Source: an uncultured Pseudomonas sp. (GTDB lineage: Bacteria > Pseudomonadota > Gammaproteobacteria > Pseudomonadales > Pseudomonadaceae). From it: a stretch of 63,229 nucleotides of DNA. The DNA is taken from assembly GCF_946886105.1 (NCBI RefSeq), contig NZ_CAMPHV010000030.1, forward strand, positions 1 to 63,229, read 5' to 3'. Made by a program: the position numbers and the translations under genes. The notes beneath the pieces were generated by a model, which saw only the letters and a program-made list of their open reading frames with translations, was not told the origin of the DNA and did no database searches. Numbering within the stretch: the first letter of the stretch is position 1; each line of letters starts with the position of its first letter. This document shows positions 55,642 through 63,229 of the stretch, piece by piece.

Positions 55642-55719
55642 GATTTCGCGCTCCTGCCGTTTTTCGACAGTGTAGGCAGCGCGCCGGTACTTGGCCTTGC
55701 AGGCGATCAGTGGCAGTCA

Positions 55720-55798
55720 GAGGTTGTGAAAATATCGAGCGCCGTAGCGAGAGCGTCTCCAGGTGTTCGCGGCAAGGCGCGCGTTTTTTCACAACCTC
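55720..55798. repeat. 79-base element bounded by 13-base inverted repeats
   Basis: GAGGTTGTGAAAA (55720-55732) is the exact inverse of TTTTCACAACCTC (55786-55798). The interior is GC-rich (CGCGCCTTGCCGCG on the minus strand). It begins directly after the DUF3422 stop and looks like a small non-coding mobile or palindromic element; no transposase is present. It could also stop transcription. Confidence 0.7.
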
Positions 55799-57031
55799 TC
55801 AGTGCCTTTTCGCCTTGCGGATACGCAAGGCGATGCCGCCGATGATCGCCAACGCCGCCGGCCCGAGTACGCTGGCGGCCATTTCCGGCGAGAACGCGAT
55901 GCCCAGGCTGTGCAAGCCCTCGACGCCGAGTTTGAACAGGCTGAGCAGGTAATAGCTGATAGCGATGATCGACAGGCCTTCGACCGCCTTCTGGATCTTG
56001 ATCTGGGTATTGGCGCGGGTATTGAGGCTGCGCAGGATCTCCGAATTCTGCTCCTCTACCTCGACCTGGACGCGGGTTTGCAGCAGTTCGCCGAGGTTGG
56101 CCACGCTCTGCCCCAGGCGCAACAGGCGTTGTTCGGTCACCGCGCAGTAACGCACCGTGGGTTTGAAACGCCGCTCGATGAATACGCCGAGGCGTTGGCA
56201 GTCGCCAACATGGCTTTCGCGCAGTTCGGTGATGCGCTCGAACACCAGTTGCGCGTAGGCCTCGGCGGCGCTGAAGCGTTGCCGGTGGATCGCGGTGTTG
56301 CGCACCAGGGTGGCGGAGAGCAGGGCGATATCGCTGAGCAGTTGCTTGGCATTGCTGCTGCCGGGGTCGGCATTGCGGTCGGACAGTTTCGCCAATTGCT
56401 GGTCGTATGCCTTGAGTTGGCGATCCACGGTCTGCGCCACCGGCAGCGTCAGCGAGGCCATCATGCGATAGGTTTCGATTTCCAGCAGGCGGCGGATCAT
56501 CCGCCCGAGGCGATAAGCGTTGAGCGCGCGGTTGACCAGCAGGATGCGGTTACGCCCGTCCGCGGTGAGCTGGAAGTCGCTCCACACCGTGGCATCGCCG
56601 CCGCCGATATGCGAGCCGGCCGGGTCCTTGAAACCGTAGCGGGCGTTATGGCCTTCCCAGTGTTGTTCCGACTCCACGAGGATCTGCACGGCATTGATGA
56701 TCAGTTGCCGGTAGGGCTCGATCAGCGCCGCCAACGCCTCCGGCAGGGCCGGCCAGAATTCGCCGTTGGCTTGCTTGGGCAGCATCAACGTCAGGGTGAA
56801 GAATTCGGCATGCCGTTCCCACTTCAGCGGGCCGCCATCCATTTGCACCAGGCCCTGGGCGGTGCCGGGCGGCCAGGGCGCCGGGGCGCGCTCGGCCAGC
56901 GCGGCGATCACCGCTTCGCTGACGCCGCTCTGGTCGAGCAGGGCGATATGAAAGACATGCGCCGGCTCGTTGAAATACAGCGAGGGGCGGGCATGCAGTT
57001 CGTTATGCAGAGCGGTTCTTTGCGGATGCAT
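55799..57031 (-). CDS. DUF3422 family membrane-associated protein
   Basis: 410 residues from ATG 57031 (MHPQRTALHNELHARPSLYF), the segment that opens DUF3422 proteins; a longer frame upstream is unconserved. Central region: GGGDATVWSDFQLTADGRNR. Long helices follow, and two C-terminal membrane segments are likely near residues 350-400 (GLSIIAISYYLLSLFKLG and VLGPAALAIIGGIALRI). Function unknown; a role as membrane-anchored oligomer is plausible. It is divergent from putA across 289 bases. Confidence 0.8.
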   Translation of the reverse strand: MHPQRTALHNELHARPSLYFNEPAHVFHIALLDQSGVSEAVIAALAERAPAPWPPGTAQGLVQMDGGPLKWERHAEFFTLTLMLPKQANGEFWPALPEALAALIEPYRQLIINAVQILVESEQHWEGHNARYGFKDPAGSHIGGGDATVWSDFQLTADGRNRILLVNRALNAYRLGRMIRRLLEIETYRMMASLTLPVAQTVDRQLKAYDQQLAKLSDRNADPGSSNAKQLLSDIALLSATLVRNTAIHRQRFSAAEAYAQLVFERITELRESHVGDCQRLGVFIERRFKPTVRYCAVTEQRLLRLGQSVANLGELLQTRVQVEVEEQNSEILRSLNTRANTQIKIQKAVEGLSIIAISYYLLSLFKLGVEGLHSLGIAFSPEMAASVLGPAALAIIGGIALRIRKAKRH

Positions 57032-57244
57032 AGGTGGAGTCTGCGCGGCCAAAAGGAATGCAGCAGTGACGCAGCCGATGCTCGGGGTGTCACGCCGAGC
57101 CGCGCTTTCGCGGTTTTTCAAACGAATGTTCGCGAGAAGTTCCCGGCGCTGGAGCTTTTCGCAAAAACTCCAGAGTTTTCAGCAAGAAGCTGTCATCGCT
57201 CTGCCACTAAATTCAGTCACTCACTGAAGCGATGCGCAGGTTTT

Positions 57245-57263
57245 GGCCAATTTGTAATTGGTC
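57245..57263. promoter_or_regulatory. Candidate palindromic operator upstream of putA
   Basis: GGCCAATT (57245-57252) and AATTGGTC (57256-57263) form an imperfect inverted repeat around TGT (7 of 8 positions pair). It lies about 58 bases before the putA ATG and is a possible binding site for PruR or another regulator. Confidence 0.4.
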
Positions 57264-57320
57264 GGACCGGCGAAGCTGCGCTAGACCGATAACAATACAC
57301 TCCACAAGAGGATGGGCGTG

Positions 57321-60300
57321 ATGTTCAAAGCCAGTCACGTCTTGCAGAGCGAGTTCCTTAATCGGATCTCCGACGCCAAGGCCGCCGATTTTTTCCCTGT
57401 CATCAGCGCTAATTACAGCGTTGACGAGGCAGCCTATCTCACTGAGCTCCTCGAGCTCGCCGATCCCGGTGAAGCCGGCATCGAGGCTATCCGCCGCGGT
57501 GCCCGTACCCTGATTCAGGACGTACGTAGCCGGGACAATGCCGTCGATACCCTCGACGCACTGCTTCGTCAGTACAGCCTCGATACCCAGGAAGGGCTGA
57601 TGCTCATGTGCCTGGCCGAGGCTTTGCTGCGCGTGCCGGACGCCGCCACCGCCGACGCGCTGATCCGTGACAAGCTGAACGCCGCCGAATGGGAACGCCA
57701 CCTCGGCAAGAGCGACAGCGTGCTGGTCAATTTCGCCGCCTGGGGCCTGGTGATGACCGGCAAGGTGGTCGACCCGGAAACCGCCGACGGTCGCCCGAAA
57801 AACGTCCTCGGTCGCCTGATCCAACGTTCCGGCGAGCCGGTGATCCGCGCCGCGATGAACCAGGCGATGAAGCTGATGGGCAAGCAGTTCGTGCTTGGCC
57901 GCAACATCGCCGAAGCGCTGAAGAACGGCCGCCCGGAACGCGAAAAGGGCTACACCTATTCCTTCGACATGCTCGGCGAAGCGGCACTCACCGCGGAAGA
58001 CGCCGAGAAGTACATGGCCGACTACCGCAAGGCCATCGACACCGTCGGTGCCGAAGGACCGGTCGGGCCGGGACCGAAGCCGTCGATCTCGATCAAACTG
58101 TCCGCACTGCACCCGCGCTACGAAGTGGCCCAGCGTGAACGTGTGCTGACCGAACTGTTCGCCAATGTGCTGGAACTGGCCGTGCGGGCGCGCAAGCTGG
58201 GCGTCGGCATCTCGGTGGACGCCGAAGAGGCCGATCGTCTCGAACTGTCGCTGGAACTCTATGAAAAGCTGATGCGCGATCCGGCCCTCAAGGGTTGGGG
58301 CGAGTTCGGCCTGGTGGTGCAGGCGTATTCCAAGCGCTGCTTGCCGGTGCTGGTGTGGCTGACCCTGCTGGGCAGGGAACTCGGCGAGAAGATGCCGCTG
58401 CGCCTGGTCAAGGGCGCGTACTGGGACACCGAGATCAAGCAGTGTCAGGTCCAGGGTCTGGACGGTTATCCGGTGTTCACCCGCAAGGAAGGCACCGATA
58501 CCTCCTACCTCGCCTGCGCGCGTTTCCTGCTGTCGGAGTTCACCCGCGGGGTGATCTACCCGCAGTTCGCCAGCCATAACGCGCACACCGTAAGCTGCAT
58601 CCTGGCGATCGCCGCCGAGCAGAAGCAGCCGCGCGACTTCGAATTCCAGCGCCTGCACGGTATGGGTGACGCGCTCTACGACACCGTCCTGGAAAAGCAC
58701 CGCAAGACCGTGCGCATCTATGCCCCGGTCGGCGCGCACAAGGACCTGCTGCCGTATCTGGTACGGCGTCTGCTGGAGAACGGCGCGAACTCCTCGTTCG
58801 TGCACCAGTTGGTCGATCCGAATACGCCGATCGAGTCGCTGCTCGACCATCCGGTAACCCAACTGCGTGCGTGCAGAACCCTCGGCAACGACAAAATTCC
58901 TCTCCCACCTGCGCTGTTCGGCAGTGCGCGGAAAAATTCTCAAGGCCTAAACATGAATATTCAGCACACCTGGGCCGAGCTCGAGCTCGCCTACAAGCCG
59001 CACCTGTCCCGTCAATGGCAAGCCGCCCCGGTGATCAACGGCGAGAAGCTCGCCGGCACCGTGCAGGACGTACGCTGCCCTTACGAGCTGAGCAAGGTGG
59101 TCGGTAGCGCCCAGTTCGCCACTGCCGCCCAGGCGGCCGACGCCCTGAACGTGCTGCACGCGGCCTGGCCGCGCTGGAACTCCACCGCCATCGACAGCCG
59201 CGCGAGCATCTTCGAGCGCCTGGCCGACCTGCTCGAAGCCAACCGCGCCGAGTTGATGGCGCTGTGCACCGTGGAAGCCGGCAAGTCCATGCAGGACGGC
59301 ATCGACGAAGTGCGCGAGGCGGTGGATTTCTGCCGTTACTACGCCCAGCAGGCACGTCTGCGTCTGGGCCGCGAAGAGCTGCAAGGGCCGACCGGCGAGC
59401 GCAACGAGCTGTTCCATGAAGGCCGCGGCATCTTCGTCTGCATCAGCCCGTGGAACTTCCCGTTGGCGATCTACCTGGGGCAGATCACCGCCGCCCTGGT
59501 CGCCGGCAACTGCGTACTGGCCAAACCGGCCGAGCAGACCAGTTTGATCGCCGCGCGCGCTCTGGAACTGATGTTCGAAGCCGGCCTGCCGAAGGATGTC
59601 ATCGCCTTCCTGCCGGGCGACGGCGCCACCCTGGGCGGCGTATTCTGCCGCGATGCCCGCGTCGCCGGCGTGTGCTTCACCGGCTCGACCGACACCGCGC
59701 GCATCATCAACCGTCAGCTGGCCGAGAAAGCCGGCCCGATCGCCGCGCTGATCGCCGAAACCGGCGGGCAGAACGCGATGATCGTCGACTCCACCGCGCT
59801 GCCTGAGCAAGTGGTCAAGGATGCCGTGCAATCGGCCTTCACCAGCGCCGGTCAGCGTTGCTCGGCGCTACGCGTGCTCTACGTGCAGAGCGATATCGCC
59901 GAGCGCGTGCTGGATCTGCTCAAGGGCGCCATGGCCGAGCTGAAAGTCGGCCCGACCCACCTGCGCGAAAGCGATGTCGGTCCGGTGATCGACGCCGAAG
60001 CCAAGGCCGGCCTCGAAGCGCATATCGCCCACCTCAAGGGCGAGGGCAAGCTGATCGCCGAAACCCAGCTGCCGGCCGGCCTGGATGGTCACTTCGTCGC
60101 CCCGGTGGCGTTCGAGATCAGCGGTATCGCCGAGCTGCAGAAAGAGAACTTCGGCCCCATCCTGCATGTCGTGCGCTTCGACGCCCGCGATCTGGAGCAG
60201 GTGGTCGCCGCGATCAACGGCACCGGCTACGGCCTGACCCTCGGCGTGCACAGCCGCAACGAGGAAACCGCCGCGCGCATCGAAGCGCTGGCGCGGGTCG

Positions 60301-60497
60301 GCAACCTCTATGTCAACCGCAACCAGATCGGCGCGGTGGTCGGCGTGCAACCGTTCGGCGGCTGCGGCCTGTCCGGCACCGGCCCGAAAGCCGGTGGCCC
60401 GAGCTACCTGCTGCGTTTCGTCAACGAACGCACCACCTCGGTCAACACCACTGCAGTGGGCGGCAACGCCTCGCTGTTGTCGCTGGGCGACGAGTAA
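57321..60497 (+). CDS. putA: Bifunctional proline dehydrogenase/P5C dehydrogenase
   Basis: 1058 residues from ATG 57321, chosen because GAGGA lies eight bases upstream; ATG 57312 sits too close. The N-terminus MFKASHVLQSEFLNRISDA leads directly into the enzyme, without the ribbon-helix-helix repressor domain of E. coli PutA. Proline dehydrogenase barrel: SISIKLSALHPRYE, RLVKGAYWDTEIK and EFQRLHGMGDALYD. Aldehyde dehydrogenase part: WNFPLAIYLGQITAALVAGN, IAETGGQNAMIVDS with the Glu and SAGQRCSALRV with the catalytic Cys. It oxidises proline to glutamate via FAD and NAD, channelling P5C. putP follows downstream. Confidence 0.96.
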   Translation: MFKASHVLQSEFLNRISDAKAADFFPVISANYSVDEAAYLTELLELADPGEAGIEAIRRGARTLIQDVRSRDNAVDTLDALLRQYSLDTQEGLMLMCLAEALLRVPDAATADALIRDKLNAAEWERHLGKSDSVLVNFAAWGLVMTGKVVDPETADGRPKNVLGRLIQRSGEPVIRAAMNQAMKLMGKQFVLGRNIAEALKNGRPEREKGYTYSFDMLGEAALTAEDAEKYMADYRKAIDTVGAEGPVGPGPKPSISIKLSALHPRYEVAQRERVLTELFANVLELAVRARKLGVGISVDAEEADRLELSLELYEKLMRDPALKGWGEFGLVVQAYSKRCLPVLVWLTLLGRELGEKMPLRLVKGAYWDTEIKQCQVQGLDGYPVFTRKEGTDTSYLACARFLLSEFTRGVIYPQFASHNAHTVSCILAIAAEQKQPRDFEFQRLHGMGDALYDTVLEKHRKTVRIYAPVGAHKDLLPYLVRRLLENGANSSFVHQLVDPNTPIESLLDHPVTQLRACRTLGNDKIPLPPALFGSARKNSQGLNMNIQHTWAELELAYKPHLSRQWQAAPVINGEKLAGTVQDVRCPYELSKVVGSAQFATAAQAADALNVLHAAWPRWNSTAIDSRASIFERLADLLEANRAELMALCTVEAGKSMQDGIDEVREAVDFCRYYAQQARLRLGREELQGPTGERNELFHEGRGIFVCISPWNFPLAIYLGQITAALVAGNCVLAKPAEQTSLIAARALELMFEAGLPKDVIAFLPGDGATLGGVFCRDARVAGVCFTGSTDTARIINRQLAEKAGPIAALIAETGGQNAMIVDSTALPEQVVKDAVQSAFTSAGQRCSALRVLYVQSDIAERVLDLLKGAMAELKVGPTHLRESDVGPVIDAEAKAGLEAHIAHLKGEGKLIAETQLPAGLDGHFVAPVAFEISGIAELQKENFGPILHVVRFDARDLEQVVAAINGTGYGLTLGVHSRNEETAARIEALARVGNLYVNRNQIGAVVGVQPFGGCGLSGTGPKAGGPSYLLRFVNERTTSVNTTAVGGNASLLSLGDE

Positions 60498-60509
60498 CAG
60501 GTTACAGGC

Positions 60510-60535
60510 GGGCAGCGGTCTTCGGACTGCTGCCC
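60510..60535 (+). terminator. Probable terminator or attenuator between putA and putP
   Basis: GGGCAGC (60510-60516) and GCTGCCC (60529-60535) pair around GGTC/GGAC inner arms and a TTC loop; a T-rich but interrupted run follows (GTTGTTGTATTGG). It may reduce putP transcription from the putA promoter. Confidence 0.55.
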
Positions 60536-60736
60536 GTTGTTGTATTGGAGTGCTTACCACTCCGAGCAGGTAAGGCGGTTTTTCCGGGGCGGGTATTGGG
60601 CGGGGTCTCAACCACCGGGTTTCTGGAATGCGGCACTACCGAGATGAAGGGTTCGCCACGCGGGCCTGCATCGCCAACATTGGTTTCGGGTGCGTGCCCG
60701 TTGCTTGAATAACAACAAACGAAAGGGGCATCCTCA

Positions 60737-62224
60737 GTGAATGCTAGTACTCCCATGCTTGTCACCTTCGTGGTGTACATCGCAGCGATGGTACTGATAG
60801 GCCTGTTCGCCTACATGCGTACCAAAAATCTTTCCGATTACATCCTCGGCGGCCGTAGTCTCGGCAGCTTCGTTACCGCGCTGTCCGCAGGCGCCTCCGA
60901 TATGAGCGGTTGGCTGCTGATGGGCTTGCCCGGCGCCGTGTACATGTCCGGTCTGTCGGAAGGCTGGATCGCCATCGGTCTGATCGTCGGCGCCTACCTG
61001 AACTGGCTGTTCGTCGCCGGCCGTCTGCGCGTGCAGACCGAGCACAACGGCAACGCTCTGACCCTGCCGGACTACTTCACCCACCGCTTCGAAGACAGCA
61101 GCCGCGTGCTGCGTATCTTCTCCGCGCTGGTGATTCTGGTGTTCTTCACCATCTACTGCGCCTCGGGCGTGGTGGCCGGTGCACGGCTGTTCGAAAGCAC
61201 CTTTGGCATGTCTTACGAGACCGCCCTCTGGGCCGGTGCTGCGGCGACCATTGCCTACACCTTTATTGGCGGTTTCCTCGCGGTGAGTTGGACCGACACC
61301 GTGCAGGCCACGCTGATGATTTTCGCCTTGATCTTCACCCCGATCGTGGTGCTGATCGCCACCGGTGGCGCGGATACCACGTTTGCCGCAATCGAACTGA
61401 ACGACGCCACCAACTTCGACATGCTCAAGGGCGCGACCTTTGTCGGCGTGATTTCGCTGATGGCCTGGGGGCTGGGCTATTTCGGCCAGCCGCACATCCT
61501 GGCGCGTTTCATGGCGGCTGACTCGGTGAAATCGATTCCGGCGGCCCGACGCATCTCCATGACCTGGATGATCCTGACACTCGCGGGTGCCGTGGCCGTT
61601 GGCTTCTTCGGCATCGCTTACTTCTCCGCCAACCCGGCCCTTGCCGGCGCGGTAACGGAAAACCCCGAGCGGGTCTTTATCGAATTGGCCAAGCTGCTGT
61701 TCAATCCGTGGATCGCCGGCATCCTGTTGTCCGCCATTCTTGCCGCGGTAATGAGCACCCTGAGCTGCCAGTTGTTGGTCTGCTCGAGCGCCCTGACCGA
61801 GGACTTCTATAAGGCTTTCCTGCGTAAAGATGCTTCGCAGATCGAGCTGGTCTGGGTCGGCCGTGCCATGGTGCTGCTGATCGCGGTCGTCGCCATCATG
61901 CTGGCGGCCAACCCGGAAAACCGCGTGCTGGGCCTGGTGTCCTATGCCTGGGCTGGGTTCGGTGCTGCCTTCGGTCCTGTGGTAATCCTTTCGCTGGTCT
62001 GGAAGGGCATGACCCGCAACGGCGCGCTGGCGGGCATGCTGCTCGGCGCGATCACCGTGATTTTGTGGAAGAACCTCTTCGGCTGGACCGGCCTGTACGA
62101 AATCATTCCCGGCTTCATCCTGGCCACAATCGGCATCCTGGTCTTCAGCCGCATCGGCAATGCACCGAGCGCCTCCATGATCAAACGCTTCGAAGATGCG
62201 GAAAAGGAATACCAGGCGGTCTGA
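60737..62224 (+). CDS. putP: Sodium/proline symporter
   Basis: 495 residues from GTG 60737 (MNASTPMLVTFVVYIAAMVL). Thirteen membrane segments as in PutP; the Na+/proline site segment ALSAGASDMSGWLLMGLPG corresponds to D55/S57 of E. coli PutP, followed by LSEGWIAIGLIVGAYLNWL. The C-terminus ends with a short charged tail (KRFEDAEKEYQAV). It imports proline for PutA. The gap from putA is 239 bases and may have its own promoter. Confidence 0.96.
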   Translation: MNASTPMLVTFVVYIAAMVLIGLFAYMRTKNLSDYILGGRSLGSFVTALSAGASDMSGWLLMGLPGAVYMSGLSEGWIAIGLIVGAYLNWLFVAGRLRVQTEHNGNALTLPDYFTHRFEDSSRVLRIFSALVILVFFTIYCASGVVAGARLFESTFGMSYETALWAGAAATIAYTFIGGFLAVSWTDTVQATLMIFALIFTPIVVLIATGGADTTFAAIELNDATNFDMLKGATFVGVISLMAWGLGYFGQPHILARFMAADSVKSIPAARRISMTWMILTLAGAVAVGFFGIAYFSANPALAGAVTENPERVFIELAKLLFNPWIAGILLSAILAAVMSTLSCQLLVCSSALTEDFYKAFLRKDASQIELVWVGRAMVLLIAVVAIMLAANPENRVLGLVSYAWAGFGAAFGPVVILSLVWKGMTRNGALAGMLLGAITVILWKNLFGWTGLYEIIPGFILATIGILVFSRIGNAPSASMIKRFEDAEKEYQAV

Positions 62225-62390
62225 TTGCCTGGCATGAACTGCGGTAACTGGTCTGGTCGGCCAGTTGCCGCGCAAGTTGACCTGAACCCATTCACCCTGC
62301 CCACGGTCGGTCGTCTGTGGGTGGGTATCCTTAGCCGGAATTCATTGCTGATGCCCAGCTAAGGGCTCTCCCACGACCCGATAGGGCTTC

Positions 62391-62429
62391 GCCGATCCAT
62401 ACCTGCTGGTATTGGATCGGCTTTTTTTT
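62391..62429 (+). terminator. Strong terminator after putP
   Basis: GCCGATCC-A-TACC pairs with GGTA-TTGGATCGGC (one bulged base) around a TGCT loop, followed by eight T (62422-62429). Confidence 0.88.
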
Positions 62430-62472
62430 GGCTATGTCCCAGCTATCTGTTGCATGCAGCCATGCCCTGGAG

Positions 62473-62540
62473 GAGCCAGCTTGCTGTGGTTCGGCACTCC
62501 GACGATGCGGTTGGGCTTGGATCGCCAGCAAGCTGGCTTC
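62473..62540. repeat. Pair of inverted Pseudomonas REP elements
   Basis: GAGCCAGCTTGCTG at 62473-62486 is the near inverse of CAGCAAGCTGGCTTC at 62526-62540. This CCAGCAAGCTGG core is the common Pseudomonas REP motif; two units face each other across 39 bases. Confidence 0.8.
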
Positions 62541-62587
62541 TACCGACGGTGTGTGCACTTTCGCACTGCTGAACGGCAGGCTCGTAG

Positions 62588-62645
62588 GGTGCGCCGTGCG
62601 CACCAGGAATCTACGCCGACGCCGGTGCGCAGGGCGCACTCTACG
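62588..62645. repeat. GGTGCGC palindromic repeat, second copy
   Basis: GGTGCGC-CGT-GCGCACC (62588-62604) has the same stem as 8672-8688. A further GGTGCGC and CTACG (62641-62645) complete a larger unit with CGTAG at 62583. Confidence 0.6.
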
Positions 62646-62720
62646 AAGTCATTCAGCGCCGATACCTGCATGCGGTACCGGACATGATCTTTGGGGTCTG
62701 GGTGAAACCAATGATCGGCT

Positions 62721-63229
62721 TCAGAAGCGGTCGACCCGATATGGCTGCGGGTCGATGGTCGGCGTGGTTCCGGCCATCAGATCGACTACCAATTCCGCGC
62801 TGATCGCCGCCTGGGTCAGGCCCAGGTGCTGATTGCCGAAGGCGAACAGCAGGCGGTCGTGTCGCGGGTGACGGTCGATCACCGGCAGCGAGTCGGGCAG
62901 GGTGGGGCGGTGGCCCATCCATTCGCGGCAGCTCAGCGCGGGATCGGCGAGCGCCGGAACAAGCGCCTGGCTGTGTCGGCGCAGGGTTGTGAAGCGGCGG
63001 GCAATCGGCTTCAGGCGCAGGCCGCCCAGTTCGGTAAAGCCTACCGCGCGTAGGCCGGAGTCCAACGGGCTGATGACGAAGCGGCGCTCGGCTGAGCCGA
63101 TTGGCCGATTCAGGCTAGCAGGCCGTTGAAAAACTACCTGCGTTGGCAATCCGGCGTTAAAAACAGGCTCGGAATCACTACTGTCCGGTTTAATGAAGGC
63201 ATGAGCCACCGCAAGTCTTGGCTGGTGCG
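62721..63229 (-). pseudogene. DadA-like FAD oxidoreductase, C-terminal fragment (broken or cut by window edge)
   Basis: From about 63110 to the stop at 62721 the reading frame encodes the C-terminal third of a D-amino-acid dehydrogenase-like flavoprotein: RPIGSAERRFVISPLDSGLR, GFTELGGLRLKPIARRF, WMGHRPTLPDSLPVI and FGNQHLGLTQAAISAELV. The part upstream of residue RPIGS (FQRPASLN and before) does not fit the family and overlaps a repeat-like stretch (GTTGAAAAACTACCTGCG at 63123-63140), so the N-terminal ~290 residues seem to be replaced. The frame stays open to the window edge, however, so an intact but divergent gene cannot be excluded. PAO1 has an unrelated order here. Confidence 0.55.
63117..63145. 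repeat. Possible dispersed repeat end next to the oxidoreductase fragment
   Basis: The stretch around GCAGGCCGTTGAAAAACTAC resembles a recurrent Pseudomonas intergenic or element-end sequence from memory. It marks where family similarity of the adjacent FAD-oxidoreductase frame stops. Confidence 0.35.

Larger units (their letters stand above)
62225..62720. other. 496-base intergenic region after putP
   Basis: Convergent region holding the putP terminator (62391-62429), a REP pair (62473-62540) and a GGTGCGC repeat (62588-62645). No gene is convincing. Confidence 0.6.

Noticed and set aside
57312..57320. Upstream ATG (57312) as putA start
   Set aside because: The GAGGA ribosome site abuts or overlaps it; spacing fits ATG 57321.
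57213..58943. 576-codon frame opposite putA
   Set aside because: Antisense to the conserved PutA frame; sequence is His/Gly/Leu-rich shadow translation without motifs.

Overview
This 63 kb window is chromosomal DNA of a Pseudomonas. Codon use is GC-rich. Gene content and order across most of it follow, as I remember it, the P. aeruginosa PAO1 stretch from about PA0743 to PA0783: a PA0743-like dehydrogenase, ung, tctCBA/opdH/tctDE, nadB, algU-mucABCD, lepA-lepB-rnc-era-recO-pdxJ, icp, pruR and putA-putP. No rRNA, tRNA, CRISPR array, prophage or intact insertion sequence was found. Dispersed palindromic repeats (REP-type and related) are frequent in the intergenic gaps.

Layout. (1) 1-6255: the start of a giant LapA-type adhesin, cut by the window edge, diverges from its type I secretion operon lapE-lapB-lapC. 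(2) 6454-16287: an acyl-CoA catabolic cluster resembling the lower valine pathway (mmsA-like aldehyde dehydrogenase, acyl-CoA dehydrogenase, enoyl-CoA hydratase, 3-hydroxyisobutyryl-CoA hydrolase, mmsB-like dehydrogenase) with a divergent AraC regulator. Two tandem paralogous periplasmic binding proteins sit inside it without any permease. (3) 16299-20896: an apparent insertion relative to the PAO1 order, encoding a LodA/GoxA-like cysteine-tryptophylquinone protein, a LodB-like flavoprotein and an exported one-haem c-type protein, preceded by a possible 43-codon ORF. (4) 21339-25022: thioesterase, ung, a glyoxalase-fold protein, a lipoprotein and a DUF4142 protein. (5) 25023-32787: AbrB-family membrane protein, the tripartite tricarboxylate transporter tctABC, porin opdH and the divergent tctDE two-component system. 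(6) 32824-37940: binding protein, HDOD protein, ygfZ, sdhE-ygfX and nadB. (7) 38318-48791: algU-mucABCD, lepA-lepB, then the tightly overlapping DUF4845-rnc-era-recO-pdxJ block. (8) 48843-57031: cmoB/cmoA, lipoproteins including the cysteine-protease inhibitor icp, pruR, an HDOD protein and DUF3422. (9) 57321-62224: bifunctional putA and the proline importer putP. (10) The right end carries REP repeats and a fragment of a DadA-like FAD oxidoreductase.

The most promising unusual system is the three-gene quinoprotein, flavoprotein and haem-protein cluster at 16299-20896, possibly with its leader ORF. Also worth testing are the permease-less binding-protein pair and several candidate operators: direct repeats upstream of the mmsA-like gene, opdH and pruR, and a palindrome upstream of putA. 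Family assignments come from motif recognition by eye; no database search was run.
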